This document shows, piece after piece, positions 35,551 through 52,055 of a DNA stretch of 64,000 bases. Within the stretch, counting starts at the first letter, position 1, and each line of letters begins with the position of its first letter. The position numbers and the translations under genes were made by a program. Below the pieces are notes generated by a model. It was not told the DNA's origin, made no database searches, and saw only the letters and a list, made by a program, of their open reading frames with translations. The stretch comes from Epiperipatus broadwayi (taxonomy: Eukaryota; Onychophora; Udeonychophora; Euonychophora; Peripatidae), in assembly GCA_028023455.1 (NCBI GenBank), contig JAQFVV010006200.1, forward strand, positions 5,247,860 to 5,311,859, written 5' to 3'.

Positions 35551-38273
35551 AAGTTGTAAAATAAATTTCATTATAATGGAGACAAATACATAATGTTAGT
35601 AACAGAAAATTATACTAAGATATTTTTAAAGTTTATACCCATTCCCTTTTATCACTAAGAATACGAGCTTGGAATTCAAGTATTGGTATACTTTTAGTGG
35701 ACTTTGTTCAACTATAGCTATAGCAGCAATAGGTTTTAATCAGGCAGTGTCAGATGGTAGTTTACTTGCTGATTGATGACTGGTTTCTCCCCCATGGTAG
35801 TAGACACTTAAAGTTTAGGCATATAATGGACACAGCACTGTTTCTACATTAGTTGATGGCTCCTTTTCATATTTCTGTATAAATCTTTGGTCTGCACTCT
35901 GATGGTGGCAAGAGTGAATCAGATTGTGGTTTTTCTAACCTACCATTGTATTTTTTACTGCACGCACAATAAGTAAAAAGTCACTGCAATAAAATCAATC
36001 ACAGAATTTCAGCAATAATACTTTAGAAGCACTCAATAATAGTTCAGCAATCAAAATATATTTTTCAGCAATAAGAAATAAAAGTATCTCTTCATAATGA
36101 ATTATAACCACTATTTATAGTTCGTGGAATTGGCTTATTGGAAAAATCAGATTCATCGACTGTTGATCCAATCCAATGATCTATTAGTGGCAGATAAATC
36201 TTCAACTTCATTTTGGTTCATGGCTTATTTGTCTCATCATGATATTTATAAATTTTTGTCTTTGAAAGGGATTACTAAAATAACAGCCTAAATTACATCA
36301 GATGTTTATTTCTTTAATTAATTCAGCTGTTTATAAAAATTTTAATTCCTTTTTCTAATAATGTCATTTCCACTTTATAATTGTTATTAGGAAAAACACA
36401 TTTTGTTTTAACATAAATTTATAATTAATCATGCCATATACATTTATCTACATTTATATACATTGTATATAATTGTCATTTATTAAAATTGTTGAAAATC
36501 TTCACTTTTAAAATAAACTTGTAATTTTTAAATTACAAACATGAAGCATGTATAAATATTGCTTCGATATATATTGCCTTTATATTATTTGTGTGTGTGT
36601 ACGGATTTTTTAAAAATAATTAAAATAGTTATATATCATTAAATATTTTTTTAAAATATTATATCTATATAATTATAACTCTAAAAAAATCATTTCCAAT
36701 ATTTTGTGTATTTTTAATGAAGTTTCTCATTTTTTTAAATTAAAATATGAAAAATATAAAAACAATTATTCTATTGTTAGTCAAGGCACATTCAAATTGT
36801 ATTAATTAATTCATATGGAAAATAAATCCAATCAAAAAAAATGTGAAGAAAAAACTATTGTTTAATAGATTCAATATGTTTTTCAAATAAATTTATAAAA
36901 GACAAAACAAATTAAATTGTTTCAGTTACAGTTAACATTACAATAAGAGAGACTTAAAAGAGAAAATTAAAATTTTGTTACAAAACAATGGACTTACATC
37001 CTAAATGATCATTGAGAAATAGCCATAAAAGGCTATTAAAAACCAAAAGATTTTAAGTTGGCTATTCAATTATTTGTGCTGGGAAATTATTGTACTTGTG
37101 CTGGCAAATAAGTAAATCAAATTAAAATTGCATGTTAACCTTTTTTTAGAAATCTCTGGGACAAAGCAGATCATTGTTGGTTATTGAATTCAGCAATCAT
37201 GTTATTCATAGAGTATATGAATAATCTGAATGCTTACATTTGTATTGGAATTTTAGGACAAATATTTCTAAAGATAGAAAATATTGTACATTTTAGTTTC
37301 CATTTTTATTATTAAATGACTAAAGTTGGCAACAATAAATAAAGCTTTTTAATTTCTTGGCCAAATTACAGAACTCAAATTGCACAAAATGGTAATACTT
37401 TCTCAAATTTATCTAACAAATAAAAGTGATTCTAAAGGCAATTTTTGTTTTCAAGATTTTTGGTTTCAATGTAATTTTTGAACATTTAAATGATGTTTTT
37501 ATTTAATAAATATAAAATAAATTTATTTTTATAATTATATAATTTTTTATAAATTTAAACTTTTATCATAGGAAAAGAAAAAAATTATATTATTCTAGCT
37601 AATTTTTCATTCCTTTGGTTATTTTTATAATTAATTTTTATAATAATTTTGTTAAAAACAAATTTTATTTCAACAAATTTTTTTATTAAAACTAAAGGCC
37701 ATTTATTAGTAATAATTAAATGTTAGAAATCTATGCTCAATTTTCTTACATTATTTTAGTTGAGCAAGAGTTAAACATCTAAGGCAATGGTGAATAAATA
37801 TTTATCTGGACTTTAAAAAAACTTTTCCTAATTTATTCAGATAAATCTGCTATCACAATATTTATAGTTATAGTATAATTTAATTAAAACCATCATTATA
37901 ATGTTTAAATAGAATATTTAACTTCTAATAATTATATCAAATATTTTAATATTTTATTGTTACATATCTTTCTATATATGCAATCAATATATGCACATAC
38001 ATAAATGAAATCAATAATGAGTTTTTTTTTTAGATAATCAAATTATCTTTATCAATTTGACCTTAAAAGTTTTGGATCTATTATGCTTGTATTTAAAAAA
38101 GAATCAATCAATAGAAAATCATTTAGTTTTCAATTACTTAAAAGAATCAAAGTAAAGAGAAAACATTATAAATAAAAATTCCAAGTAATGTTATTCTTGC
38201 TTTTATAGCTATGTCAGAAATATTAATTTAATTAGAAATATAGATTATTTCCTGTCTTTATCTACTATATAAT
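35551..38273. other. AT-rich DNA with one possible old repeat
   Basis: Segment 35640-36240 is less AT-rich and shares short stretches with 15700-16350 (TTTTTCTAACCT.CCATT, then an ATCAATCACA stretch). It may be an ancient interspersed repeat. No frame is recognisable. The rest holds nothing I can support. Confidence 0.35.
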
Positions 38274-38732
38274 TATGTAATGATCAATGAATTTTACTAC
38301 CACTGTATCAGATTGCAATTTTATTTAGAAGGTAATAATCCCTTCTCATGTGTGTTGTAATATAAAAATCAGTTATGTTAAATGTGAGAATACTTTTGGT
38401 TCAACTACAAGATAAAGACTGAGAAAATAAGAATGATTTCTTATTTTTAAACCTAAATGCACTTATATAGGCCAATCTTAAGTGTCTTGGAATGAAAGTG
38501 TGACTATATATTACATCATTCACTTTACATTCATTTCTTTTACCAATCTTATTAACACTTATGAAATATTAGAAATTACTTTGTGATATTGTTAGAAGAT
38601 GTTAAACTTTGTAATTATCAATAAATTTTACTAGTGCAATGTCATATTGTAATTTTATTTAAAAGATAATAATCCCTTCTTACTTGCTTTGTACTATAAA
38701 AATCAACTATGTTAATGCAATGATACTCTCAG
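38274..38732 (+). repeat. Dispersed duplication, 337 bp apart
   Basis: Segments 38274-38395 and about 38609-38732 share AAT.ATCAAT.AATTTTACTA, TGCAATTTTATTTA.AAG, TAATAATCCCTTCT, TATAAAAATCA and TATGTTAA in the same order. Together with the material between them this looks like an old tandem duplication whose spacers have diverged. Confidence 0.7.
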
Positions 38733-40568
<1,836 letters not shown>

Positions 40569-40577
40569 CAATTTATT

Positions 40578-41447
40578 TTGTTTTACTATCTATTTTATTT
40601 TTATTTATTTATTATTTTTTCTTTATATTTTTCTTTTTTTGGTTTTATTTGTGTTGTTTCCATTATCTTTGCGGGTAACATGGTAGGCCTTTCTTGTTTT
40701 TACATAAATGTCAGAGGTAAGAGGACTAAATGTGTTCAAATTAAACAATTTTTTGAAACTGAACATTTTGATCTTATTTTACTTACAGAAACATGGTTAA
40801 ATCAACAATTTCCTGATTGTTCTTTTCTTGATGATAGATTCAGTATTTTGCGAACTGACAGATCTATGGATAATATTTCTCGAGGTGGTGGTACTTTGAT
40901 TGCTCTTCATAAAGATGTTTTTTATAAAGAACTTTATTTTTCTTCTTCTTTTTGTGAATCTACATGGTGTGAAATTACTTTAAATCCCAATTTTAAATTT
41001 ATTTTAGGTAATGTTTACCTCAAACCCACTTTGTCGTTGTTGGAGTTTGATTATTTTTTGACATCACTTGAAGATTTTCTGATTGTCTATGATAATGTTA
41101 TTATTATCGGGGATTTAAATATTCCAGATTTATATTCAGGTACTACTATCATAGATTCTGTCTCTTTTTTACCTAAAGCATTGAGAATGATTCGGTTTTG
41201 CAATTTGTTGAATTTAAAACAATTTAATCCATACACCAATTTTAATGATCACACATTGGATTATACTCTCAGTAATTTTCCTACAATTGAATGTTTAACT
41301 ACTGCTTCTCTTCCTTTTTCCATTGATTTGCATCATCCTCCCTTAGAATTTTATATTAATATTAAATTTAATAGATTCTGTCCCTTTAAAACTATGAAAA
41401 GAAACTACAGAAAAGAAAATTATTTGGGTCTTTGTTTGCAATTATAG
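40578..41447 (+). pseudogene. LINE endonuclease domain
   Basis: Related to exonuclease-endonuclease-phosphatase enzymes that nick target DNA to prime reverse transcription. The domain begins near the Met at 40680 (GLSCFYINVRGKRTK, where the family has LNxRG..K); the upstream F/Y-rich residues are translated low-complexity DNA. Then come FDLILLTETWLN (catalytic Glu), a RGGGTLIALH block, ILGNVYLKP, and IIIGDLNIPD (catalytic Asp and Asn). The final SDH motif is degraded: SIDLHHPPL replaces the usual SDHxPL. The frame ends at a premature TAG, after which the linker continues in another frame. Confidence 0.9.
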
Positions 41448-41466
41448 AATTTTTAACTGGGAAAAT

Positions 41467-41841
41467 TTGTATTCTTCATCTGATGTAGATTTCTGTATGA
41501 AGTTTTTTGAACAATCATTTAGTGAACTAATTGACAAATACATTCCTAAGAAAATTTTTTTAACTAACCATTTTCCTCTCTGGTTTTCAGTTTCTCTTAA
41601 AGAAATTATTAAAAGGAAATCATTTCACCATCGTAAATATTGGAAAACTAAGAACTTAAATTATTATAACAATTTTATTAATTATAAAAGATTGTCAAAG
41701 GTTATATATCATAGAGATTTTCAAAAATTTATACAAAATACTGAAAGTCATATTTCTGACAATCCTTTGCAAATTTGGCCTCTAGTTAAGGATTTAGGTA
41801 TTACAAAAAAAAAAAATTACAAGGTAATAATTCTAATCTAG
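41467..41841 (+). pseudogene. LINE linker between endonuclease and reverse transcriptase
   Basis: This region encodes IPKKIFLTNHFPLWFS, SLKEIIKRKSFHHRKYWKT and a Y/N-rich helical stretch, then IWPLVKDLG. This matches the P.WF...L......R...H..........Y..LR pattern that precedes the reverse transcriptase in many LINEs. The frame is lost in an A11-like run near 41808, most likely by slippage, and the sense continues one frame over. Confidence 0.8.
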
Positions 41842-41859
41842 TCGCTGATGATTTTTCTC

Positions 41860-42716
41860 ATTATTTCTCAGAGCTTTTTAAACAATCTAATTCTTTTACT
41901 GATTTAACTGAAAATAATGATCTAGTTGAAGAAAGGATAACATTTGATTCGTTTATTGAATCTGATGTTATTTTTGCTATTGAGCAGCTTAAATTACATT
42001 CTAGTGTGGGCCTTGACAATATTCCAGCTTTCATTTATAAAGGAAGTGCTGAATACATTGCTTCTCCTCTTTTGCATATTTTTAATTGCTCTTTGGCAAA
42101 TGGTACTTTTCCTACATCACTTAAAATTGCTAAAGTTGTTCCTATTTTTAAGAAAGGATCTAGAAATTTGGTAAATGACTATAGGCCTATTTCAATTCTA
42201 CACACTGTTGCTCAAATTTTTGAAAGATGTTTATATAATAAAATTATCTTGGAGGTCTCTAAGGTTTTGGCACCATAGCAGCATGGATTTTTGCCTAATA
42301 GGTCCATTGAAACAAATTTGCTAACTATTTTTGATCACATTTCAAATTCAATTGAGAATCAATCTAGGCTAGATGTTGTTTATTTTTATATGTCCAAGGC
42401 TTTTGATAGAGTTAATCATAAAATTCTTCTTCAGAATCTTTGTAGGTTAGGTTTTTCTAAATTATTAATTAATTGGTTTGACTCTCTTCTTAGGGATAGA
42501 ATGTCTTGTGTGAGGTTTAATAGTAAATTGTCATTACCATATTATTGCTTCACTGGGGTGCCTCAAGGCAGTGTTCTTGCACCTTTATTATTTAATGTAT
42601 ACATTGATGACCAAAAAACATGCATTAAATTTTCACATCTTCTATGTTATGCAGATGATTGCAAAATTTTTAGGCATATTTATTCTATTAATGACTGTTT
42701 TTTTACTTCAAAGTGA
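41860..42716 (+). pseudogene. LINE reverse transcriptase domain, broken
   Basis: This copies element RNA into DNA. Conserved blocks visible in order are HSSVGLDNIPAFIYK, AKVVPIFKKGS, NDYRPISILHTVAQIFER, QHGFLPNRSIETNL, FYMSKAFDRVNHKILL (first catalytic Asp region), TGVPQGSVLAPLLFNVYIDD and LCYADDCKIF (the YADD active site). A TAG at 42276 interrupts it just before QHGF, and a TGA at 42714 cuts it just after the thumb begins. The catalytic residues themselves are kept, so decay looks moderate rather than ancient. Confidence 0.92.
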
Positions 42717-42738
42717 TATAGATAATTTCTGAATTGGT

Positions 42739-43425
42739 GTGAATATAATTAATAATATAAATATGGATAAGTGCTCCATTGTCTCTTACTCTAGAAAATC
42801 TGAAGTCTTAAGGTTTTCCTACTATATTGGGAACTCTAAAATTATAACAAATGATCATCAAAGAGATCTAGGAATAATATTTTCCTATAATGGATCTTTT
42901 CATAATCACATTAATTTTATGGTGAATAAATCTCTTAAAATTGTAGGAGCTACTTACAGATATGAATAAGCATTTAATAAATTTACAAAGATTAAACTTT
43001 TTATATCTTTAGTTCTTCCCATATTGGAGTATGGTTCAATTATATGGAATCCTCATAACAGAACAGATATCATAAGAATTCAGTCTGTTTTTGACAAATT
43101 TGCAAAATTAAATAGTTTAGGTAGTGAACACTATGTTGATTTACTGCTGAGATGAAAAACAAGAGATCTCAAACTTCTTCATAAATTCATCTCCCAGAAT
43201 ATTTCTGTATCTAATTTGCTTTCTAACTTAGGTATTAAGAAACAGAATTATAACACTCGTACTCACAATGTTTTTGAACTGAAAATTTGTAAATCTGATG
43301 TATTAAGATTTTCTCCTTTATTTCGTTTACCTAGAACTTATAATAAAGATTTTGGTAATGATGATGTTTTTAATTTGGATTTTAAACAATTCACTAAAGT
43401 CCTCATAAAAAAATATTATCCTTGA
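42739..43425 (+). pseudogene. LINE C-terminal region
   Basis: This continues the reverse transcriptase thumb and tail: NMDKCSIVSYSRKS, HQRDLGIIFSYNGSFHNHI, ILEYGSIIWNPH, then TRDLKLLHKFI and YNTRTHNVFELK, closing VLIKKYYP and TGA at 43423. The WNP..R..IQ..F and YNTRxxN motifs are typical of the C-terminus of this LINE group. Stops at 42967 and 43155 split it. Confidence 0.85.
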
Positions 43426-43624
43426 TTTCATTTGATATATTGCCTTTTTATTTATTTGTGCATTTTATTGTTTTTCTATTTTATTGGTATTATTTATTTT
43501 ATTATTATAATAATTTTTTTTTAATGCTTATTTAGATTTGTATCTAATAATTACATTACTGTGCAATCTATAATTGGCTAAATGCTGTTGATATGTACAT
43601 TAAATAAATAAAGAATTGAATTGA

Positions 43625-43671
<47 letters not shown>

Positions 43672-43693
43672 GATGATGATGATGATGATGATG
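43625..43693. repeat. (ATT)n then (GAT)n microsatellite
   Basis: About 15 ATT units followed by about 8 GAT units. It joins the 3' end of the + strand LINE to the start of an antisense 3'-end-like sequence, so two elements meet tail to tail in it. Confidence 0.95.
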
Positions 43694-44580
43694 TTTCAAC
43701 GATAAGCTTTATTTGTCTTAAAGGGTTACAAGAGTTTACATAGCTTGGATTGCTGTGTTTACATGGGCAATCCATAGTTGTAGGTTTACATATATAAAAA
43801 TGGATTTATTGTTTTACACAGGATTACAGGAATTTTTACATGCTGTGAATTAGTTACATGGTTTTACATAACTTGGATTGCTGTGGTTACATGGGGAATC
43901 CATAGATATAGGTTTACATATATAAAAGTTGATTTATTGATTTACATGTGATTACAAAAAAATTGACATGTTGTGGATTAGTTAAAAGGATTTTTACTTG
44001 GCTTGGATTGCCATGGTTTCATCAGCAATTGATAGGTGTAGGTTTATGTATGTAAAAGTTTATTTATGCTGTGGATTACTTAGAATGGTTTTACATAGCT
44101 TAGATTGCTGTGGTTACATGGGTAGTCTGTAGTTGTGGTTTTACACATGTAAAAGTTGTTTTATTGGTTTACACAAGATTGCATAAATTTTACATGGTCT
44201 GGACTACTGTATCTACAGATGCAATCCAAGTTTAGTTCTATATGTGGTTGAGTTGCCTTGGTAACATAGATGAGGACTAGAAATTTCCATGGTAGTGTGG
44301 CAATTATCTGTGAAGTCTGGCTTGGTGTTGTGAAATCAATGTCAGTATTTTTATTTCTTAGGGTATCTTCTTTGGGTTACAGGATTTCTCTTGGTTTCAT
44401 TGGCAATGTGGGTTGGAGAAAGTGTTGGTGTGGGTGGGAGGCATGGTGGGATTGCCATGTCTATTTTCTGGTGCATTTGAATAGATGAGTGTTGCAGAGG
44501 GGTGGGGTGGCACAGCTATGTTAGAATTGGTTGCAATTGTTAAGTTGGACTTTGTGGTAGGCTGGTCGGACTCTGGATCT
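43694..44580 (-). repeat. Antisense LINE-like 3' region with a 100-130 bp minisatellite
   Basis: On the minus strand this ends with an AATAAAGCTTATCGTTGAAAC-like segment directly before the microsatellite, closely resembling the end at 44840-44890. Both therefore look like 3' ends of related elements with a polyadenylation signal and a triplet tail. On +, 43737-44260 is a degenerate tandem array whose units contain CTTGGATTGCTGTGGTTACATGGG and TAGGTTTACATATATAAAAG-like blocks, with starts near 43743, 43871, 44002, 44099 and 44200. The GC-richer part 44270-44580 may be degraded coding sequence on the minus strand, but no domain is recognised. Confidence 0.55.
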
Positions 44581-44586
44581 GTGTGC

Positions 44587-44839
<253 letters not shown>

Positions 44840-46010
44840 TTTCAAAAGGCCTTTATTGTCTCAAAAGAATACAACATTAGTGGTTACATAGTAAATTAAC
44901 TGCTACAAGTTGATTACAAATTTTAATATTTACATTGTCATTGTCTAATTTACATGATTTAAAACATAGTTCTTGTCTACATATAATATTCTGGATTGTC
45001 CATTCTGCCTAGGCCAACAGTCCAAATGTTATAACACAATTTTCATTTTATTTTATGCCCCAAATGGGTCAAATATAATTTATCATTTGAATCCCATTAG
45101 CAAATCAATCACTTATAACAGAAGGGGAAAATTGTTGCAAAATTGTCCTTGTTGCTAATTTGAGATGCATATCCTTCTAAGTTTCTTTATAATGTTTAAT
45201 TTTACAACTTACAATGTTCAAACTGGTGTTACAAAGATCTTATTAGATCTAACTCCCAAGTTTTGGTCCTATGTTTCTTTTAAATGTGTCCTATTCCCAA
45301 AATTCACCGATGTTGCAAGATTTCATGGTTTTTTTTAAAAAAAAAACACACTATACTGGTTCCTAAGAGTTTTATCATTTTTGTCACTATAACATTGATT
45401 TAGTCTTAAGTAATGACCAGGTTTCTGTGTAAATGTCAGGTCTGGCCAGTGTCTTATCCCTTTTCTGTATCATTGCAAGTTTATTTGAAAAAGTAGCTGG
45501 ATGCCTCCTGGAATTGTTACCAATTAGGAATGTGCATCTAGTACACCAGTATGCATATAGCACAAAGGTTGCTGCCCTGACACTTGGTGTTAATCCCTCT
45601 CTAAATGCAGAAATTAATTAGACTTCCTGTAATTGCTAGTTATCAGATTTCTTATCTGCCTAAGTCCCTCACAGTGATATATCAGATGTGATAGGGTTTC
45701 TTCAGTTCGATGGCATAACCCATAAAAGGGATCAATTGGTATATACAATCTTTTATGGCAAAGAAAATATGTGGTAGGTAATGCAGATAAGTTAAGTTTT
45801 ATCAGAAAATTGAAAAACTTTGGTTCTAAGGCCCATCGTTTATGTCTTTTAACCAGTTGTTTATTATTAATTCCCAGTATCAATTCCAAAGCAATTGTGT
45901 TATTATCTTCATTTATTAGTTCATAAATTTCCCAGTATTTGTATTTATTAATAAATTGCTCTGGGATTTTTGATTCTGTTTTACAATGATATATTAATTA
46001 TCATATTTTG
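44840..46010 (-). mobile_element. 3' end of a second LINE, antisense
   Basis: On the minus strand, coding sequence from about 46005 to 45614 is followed by a long untranslated tail to 44840 with an AATAAAGGCC polyadenylation signal near 44856 and then the (AAT)n tract. Upstream it stops at the (ATT)n array at 46022. The element is therefore a 5'-truncated copy bounded by triplet arrays on both sides, like the + strand LINE. The protein segment resembles a different LINE type from the one at 40.6 kb. Confidence 0.7.
45614..46005 (-). pseudogene. LINE C-terminal zinc-binding (zf-RVT-like) fragment
   Basis: The frame can be read from about 46000 (TESKIPEQFINKYKYWEIYELI) into the Met at 45887-45889 and on through LVKRHKRWALEPKFFNFL, LNLSALPTTYFLCHKRL, FYGLCHRTEETLSHLIYHC and EGLRQIR. 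The C..C....E(T/E)xxHxxxxC pattern is the zinc-binding motif found after the reverse transcriptase in many LINEs. The Met is internal, not a true start. The frame ends at 45614, which may be the natural stop of the element. The reverse transcriptase itself is missing. Confidence 0.78.
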
Positions 46011-46020
46011 AACAATTAAC

Positions 46021-48481
<2,461 letters not shown>

Positions 48482-49542
48482 CACCTGGGTCTCTTTTTAC
48501 GCAAACTTATTTAACACAATTTTGAAGTTACACGATTTGTGTTTCACCAGAAGTCGAACTCCGATATTGCGCTATTACTTTAAATAATAAATTTCGCGCA
48601 CTTACGTTATATTGAAAGTAATAGCATATTATTGGAATTCAACTTTGTAATTTCAATAATTTCAGTGCTTTATAATAGTAAGATTTTATGCAATAATGAA
48701 ATTAAAATCATGATTTCCACATTTTATGTATACACACATTAAATTTTACAAGATTATAATGTAAATTTGTTCAAACATTGTGCGTGTTAATTTTGCATTT
48801 TAAATCACATTCTGTTTTTGATTTTTAAAAAAGAACATAATCAATTATTAATCATTTAGTGTCCACAAGTTTATTTTTAAAAGGTCAGTAATAGCAGTGG
48901 GCACAATTAAATTTGACAATTAAAAATTAAAATTTGATTTTTAATTGTAATTAACAATTTAAAAATTACTTACGGTGACTTGAAATAATGTGATGTGAAA
49001 TTTGATTTTTAAATGGAATTGAAAATTAAAGACAAAAATAAGAATTTAATTTTTAGTTGTTAGTTTCATAAACAATTAATAAAATCATCATCTCAAAGAT
49101 TAATTACTAATTACGTTGTCACCAGAAAACCATTGACACAACATGAGTGTGAAGTTGGTGTTAGTTGTTTGCAAACGAACGTGTTTTTCAGCAAATAGCT
49201 ATAATAATTAAGACATGTATAAAAAAATGTAAATTACTCTACTGTATATGCATAAAAATATATTATTTTGAATAATTATTAAATATTATAGTTAAAAAAA
49301 GTTTGTCTTGTATCAATTTTTTTCAAATTTGAAATTTTTTATTAGTCATATTTTATTTCCTTATTTTTTTTTTGCGCGAATTTTAAAGTAATTTTACATT
49401 GGTGCTTTGCTTTTACGCGAATTTTGAAAAATCACAGACTGCATCCCCCCTTTTTCAATGTAAGTTACGTCTATTTTTGCACGATTTCATTTGCGCATGT
49501 TTTCTGAGGAACCTATCTATCGCGTAAAATGAGACCCAGGTG
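48482..49542 (-). mobile_element. TA-flanked nonautonomous DNA transposon, copy 2 (inverted)
   Basis: Inverted relative to copies 1 and 3. Its ends are CACCTGGGTCTCTTTTTACG and the complement of CACCTGGGTCTCATTTTACG, bordered by TA at 48480-48481 and 49543-49544. The subterminal hairpin lies at about 48548-48576 with 48610-48645. It keeps an AACACCAACTTCACACTCATG-like segment near 49142-49170 (other strand) that copy 1 lost. It is noncoding; the minus-strand frame at 49455-49661 merely crosses its end. Confidence 0.9.
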
Positions 49543-49544
49543 TA

Positions 49545-50966
49545 TGTCCCATTTGACAAGCATTGACATATATGTGCACACAGATTATTTATAAATTTAA
49601 TTTTGTCAAACAATAAATAACAATAATCTTTATAATTATTAATTCCATTTTGAATATACATAAAATTTCACACATATACATATGTGTATAAACAAAATAT
49701 AGATATAATTTAAAATTAGTTTCAATTTATAAGTTCTCAAAAGTATAGTCAATTTTTGACAGGTATTTGTTGATTAATTATCAACATTTTTAAATTAAAT
49801 TATTGAATCATCCATTCTTTACTTTTTTTTTTTAATATAAATTTTTCAAAATAATGACCAAGAGGATTATTATTCAAAAACATCTCTTTTGCCTTTAAAA
49901 CCAGATGGTCTATGAATTATTCTTGATTCTTAATTATAATTCAAGCAAAATTACTTCATATTCTTTTAAAATATATAGATTTTTAACCGACTTAAACATA
50001 ATATTGTTCTATATATCTCTATTTTTATATGACTTAATTTAAAATAACTCACCAGCTATATATATGTTTATCAGTGCTTTTCTGCATATATCTGATGCAG
50101 CATATGTGTAATTAATTCTTCAGCAAGCTGGAAGATTTTTCTTGGTGAGTTTGGTTTTAGTAATTGTCATCATCAGGTAAAAGTATAATCCATGTATAAT
50201 GTTGGTCTATAGTTGGTCTCCTGTCTGTGTAGAACTGTTCCAGGCAAGCAGCTGTCCTCTCCATGTTTAAGGCTATGAATTTCAGCACAAAGAAGTGGGT
50301 CATTTTCGCCATGTAAATTAAAACTCCTGCTAAGGAAAACAGTCTACTATCTTGCCTTCAGCTACATCAGTTTTTGGTAGCTATTCTGCAAATTATATGG
50401 TCAGCTAAAACCAACTGCTGCATTTCATCAAGTTGCAGCAAAGTATTGTAACCAAGCTTTCACTATTATCCAGACTGATTCTTCAAAAATCATTACCCAG
50501 ACTGGAGCTAATTTTGTTATCAGCCCTTTTATAGAATCATCTAAGGTGATAATAACACCTTGATTGAAAACAAAATTTTTATTTTTATCTCCCTAATCCT
50601 TTAAAAAACATACATGTTTTCACTTAGACAATAAAAATTTACAAATTAATTAAAGATTTCAAAAATAGACATTTTTTAAAAATTATCAAAAAAACATGCT
50701 TACATTTAAATTTCAAAATCAGAATTACAAATAATATTTATCAGACCTTTTAAAAGTTTAATTTATAAAACAATTTTTATTTTAAATCAGAGTTATTATT
50801 TAACCCTTTACTTATTATTATTTTATTTTAGGAAATGTAGAAAAATATCTACAAAAATTTATGTCTGTGTTTATTTCTACTTTTTCTTTACTTTATATAT
50901 ATATACGCACATACACTATATTATTATGGGTGTACTGTGTAACCCAACCAGTTACAATATATATTT
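49545..50966. other. AT-rich DNA, no gene seen
   Basis: A more complex patch at about 50090-50540 could be a repeat fragment but matches nothing I recognise. The plus-strand frame at 50861-51142 runs through TA repeats and the antisense SINE and is not a gene. Confidence 0.4.
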
Positions 50967-51062
50967 TTCCATGTGTCAAAGCATCGGCCAGGCAGCGAAC
51001 CTGCAAACCTAGGACAACTGCTTGTAAAGCAGCTTTGCTGACCACTCGGCTGCCAATGCTTA
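50967..51062 (-). mobile_element. tRNA-like SINE, copy 3
   Basis: On the minus strand: AAGCATTGGCAGCCGAGTGG, anticodon-like stem-loop CTGC-TTTACAA-GCAG, long variable arm, T-arm-like GCAGGTTCGCTGCCTGG, then GATGCTTTGACACATGG and an A-rich tail into TATATAT. The B box GGTTCGCTGCC is off consensus. ACAATA-like sequence on both sides may be a short target duplication. Confidence 0.75.
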
Positions 51063-51110
51063 ACAATAATAATTATATTTTTTGTTTGAAAAAAGTTAAC
51101 TTGATTAGAT

Positions 51111-51270
51111 TTAAGGCAATAACCGTAAGATTATGTGCCTAAAATGTGACAATAGGGACTTCTACAAATCTAAATACAAAATAAACGACTTTAAAAGACA
51201 AGGATGTTTAGATTTGTAGAGGTCCCTACTGTCGCATTTTAGGCACATAGTCTTAAGGTTATAGCTTTAA
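51111..51270. repeat. Long hairpin element with TTAA ends, 160 bp
   Basis: Arms 51111-51175 and 51207-51270 are inverted copies with about nine mismatches over 64 bp, sharing ATGTGCCTAAAATG, TAGGGAC and TCTACAAATCTAAA. The loop is about 31 bp. Both ends are TTAA (51111-51114 and 51267-51270), the target of piggyBac-type elements, so a piggyBac-like MITE is the leading reading. It would also make a long RNA hairpin if transcribed. Confidence 0.8.
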
Positions 51271-51911
51271 TATATATTACTTAAGCAATGATTATGTGCT
51301 TTACAAATTATTAATTTCAACTTTTAATTTGATTAGATTTTTAGATTAAAAATAAATAAATCTATAAATCTGATCAGTCTTAGTAATTAAGAGATAAGAA
51401 AAAATCTCCAATTTATTCTGTAGTTTTAATTATTGACCTTAAAAGGAGAGGTCATTGGACTAAGAGTTAGAAAAAAAATTAGCATAACTGATTTTTGGAA
51501 TGGGCAGAAGAATCTTTTTATTTTGTAAACTCTAATGTGGCTGAAAAATATATTGCTGATTGGAAAATTATGCTGCTGTAATTAATTAAATATAAATCAT
51601 CCCTGATAAAAATGGAACGTGCTTTATGGATAATAATTATTATTTGTCAATACAGTTACATAAAATACATTGTTAATTAATCTAAAGTATGCCAAATCAC
51701 CATAAATCATGTAGCCATCTGAAAATTGTATGAGGTCTAATTTAATGCAATAACCCTGGATTGAATAAACTCCAATAGAAGAATGTGTGCTTCTATTTTG
51801 TTTTGAAATGGAACATTTAAAATGAAACAAGCTAAAGAAAAATACCATGAGTTTTCACCCTATTCTCATCGGTAATGGAAGTTCTAAAAATAAAAATACC
51901 ATGGTAAAATT
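51271..51911. other. AT-rich DNA, no gene seen
   Basis: No feature supported; the minus-strand frame at 51624-51848 has no domain. Confidence 0.45.
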
Positions 51912-51921
51912 ATTCCTTTTG

Positions 51922-52021
51922 GATTGGTGGTTGAGTGGTCAGCATGGCTGCCTTACAAGCAGTTGTCCTGGGTTCGCAGCTTCGCTTCCTGGTCGATGCT
52001 TTGACACATGAAAAAAAAAAG
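51922..52021 (+). mobile_element. tRNA-like SINE, copy 4, with poly(A) tail and target-site duplication
   Basis: The head is GATTGGTGGTTGAGTGG, with anticodon-like stem-loop CTGC-CTTACAA-GCAG, T-arm-like GGGTTCGCAGC.., then TCGATGCTTTGACACATG and A10. The direct repeat ATTCCTTTTG at 51912-51921 and 52022-52031 is a clear target-site duplication. It defines the family as about 100 bp long with an A tail, moved by a LINE-type machinery that recognises poly(A). Confidence 0.85.
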
Positions 52022-52055
52022 ATTCCTTTTGAAACTTTAAAAAAAAAAGCATATA

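Larger units (their letters stand above)
40578..43625 (+). mobile_element. Non-LTR retrotransposon (APE-type LINE), inactive
   Basis: Order on +: apurinic-like endonuclease (40578-41447), linker (41467-41841), reverse transcriptase (about 41860-42720), C-terminal region (42739-43425) and a 3' end with AATAAATAAAG at about 43602 followed by GAATTGAATTGAATT. The ATTGA-type tail is like those of the jockey/CR1/L2-related lineages; the exact clade cannot be assigned. The 5' end, including any ORF1, is missing: the sequence begins in T-rich DNA right after the (ATT)n array. Damage includes stops at 41445, 42276, 42714, about 42730, 42967 and 43155, and a frameshift in an A-run near 41808-41818. 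It lies between (ATT)n arrays on both sides. Confidence 0.92.

Noticed and set aside
50861-51142. Plus-strand 93-codon frame
   Set aside because: It runs through TA repeats, an antisense SINE and part of a hairpin element.
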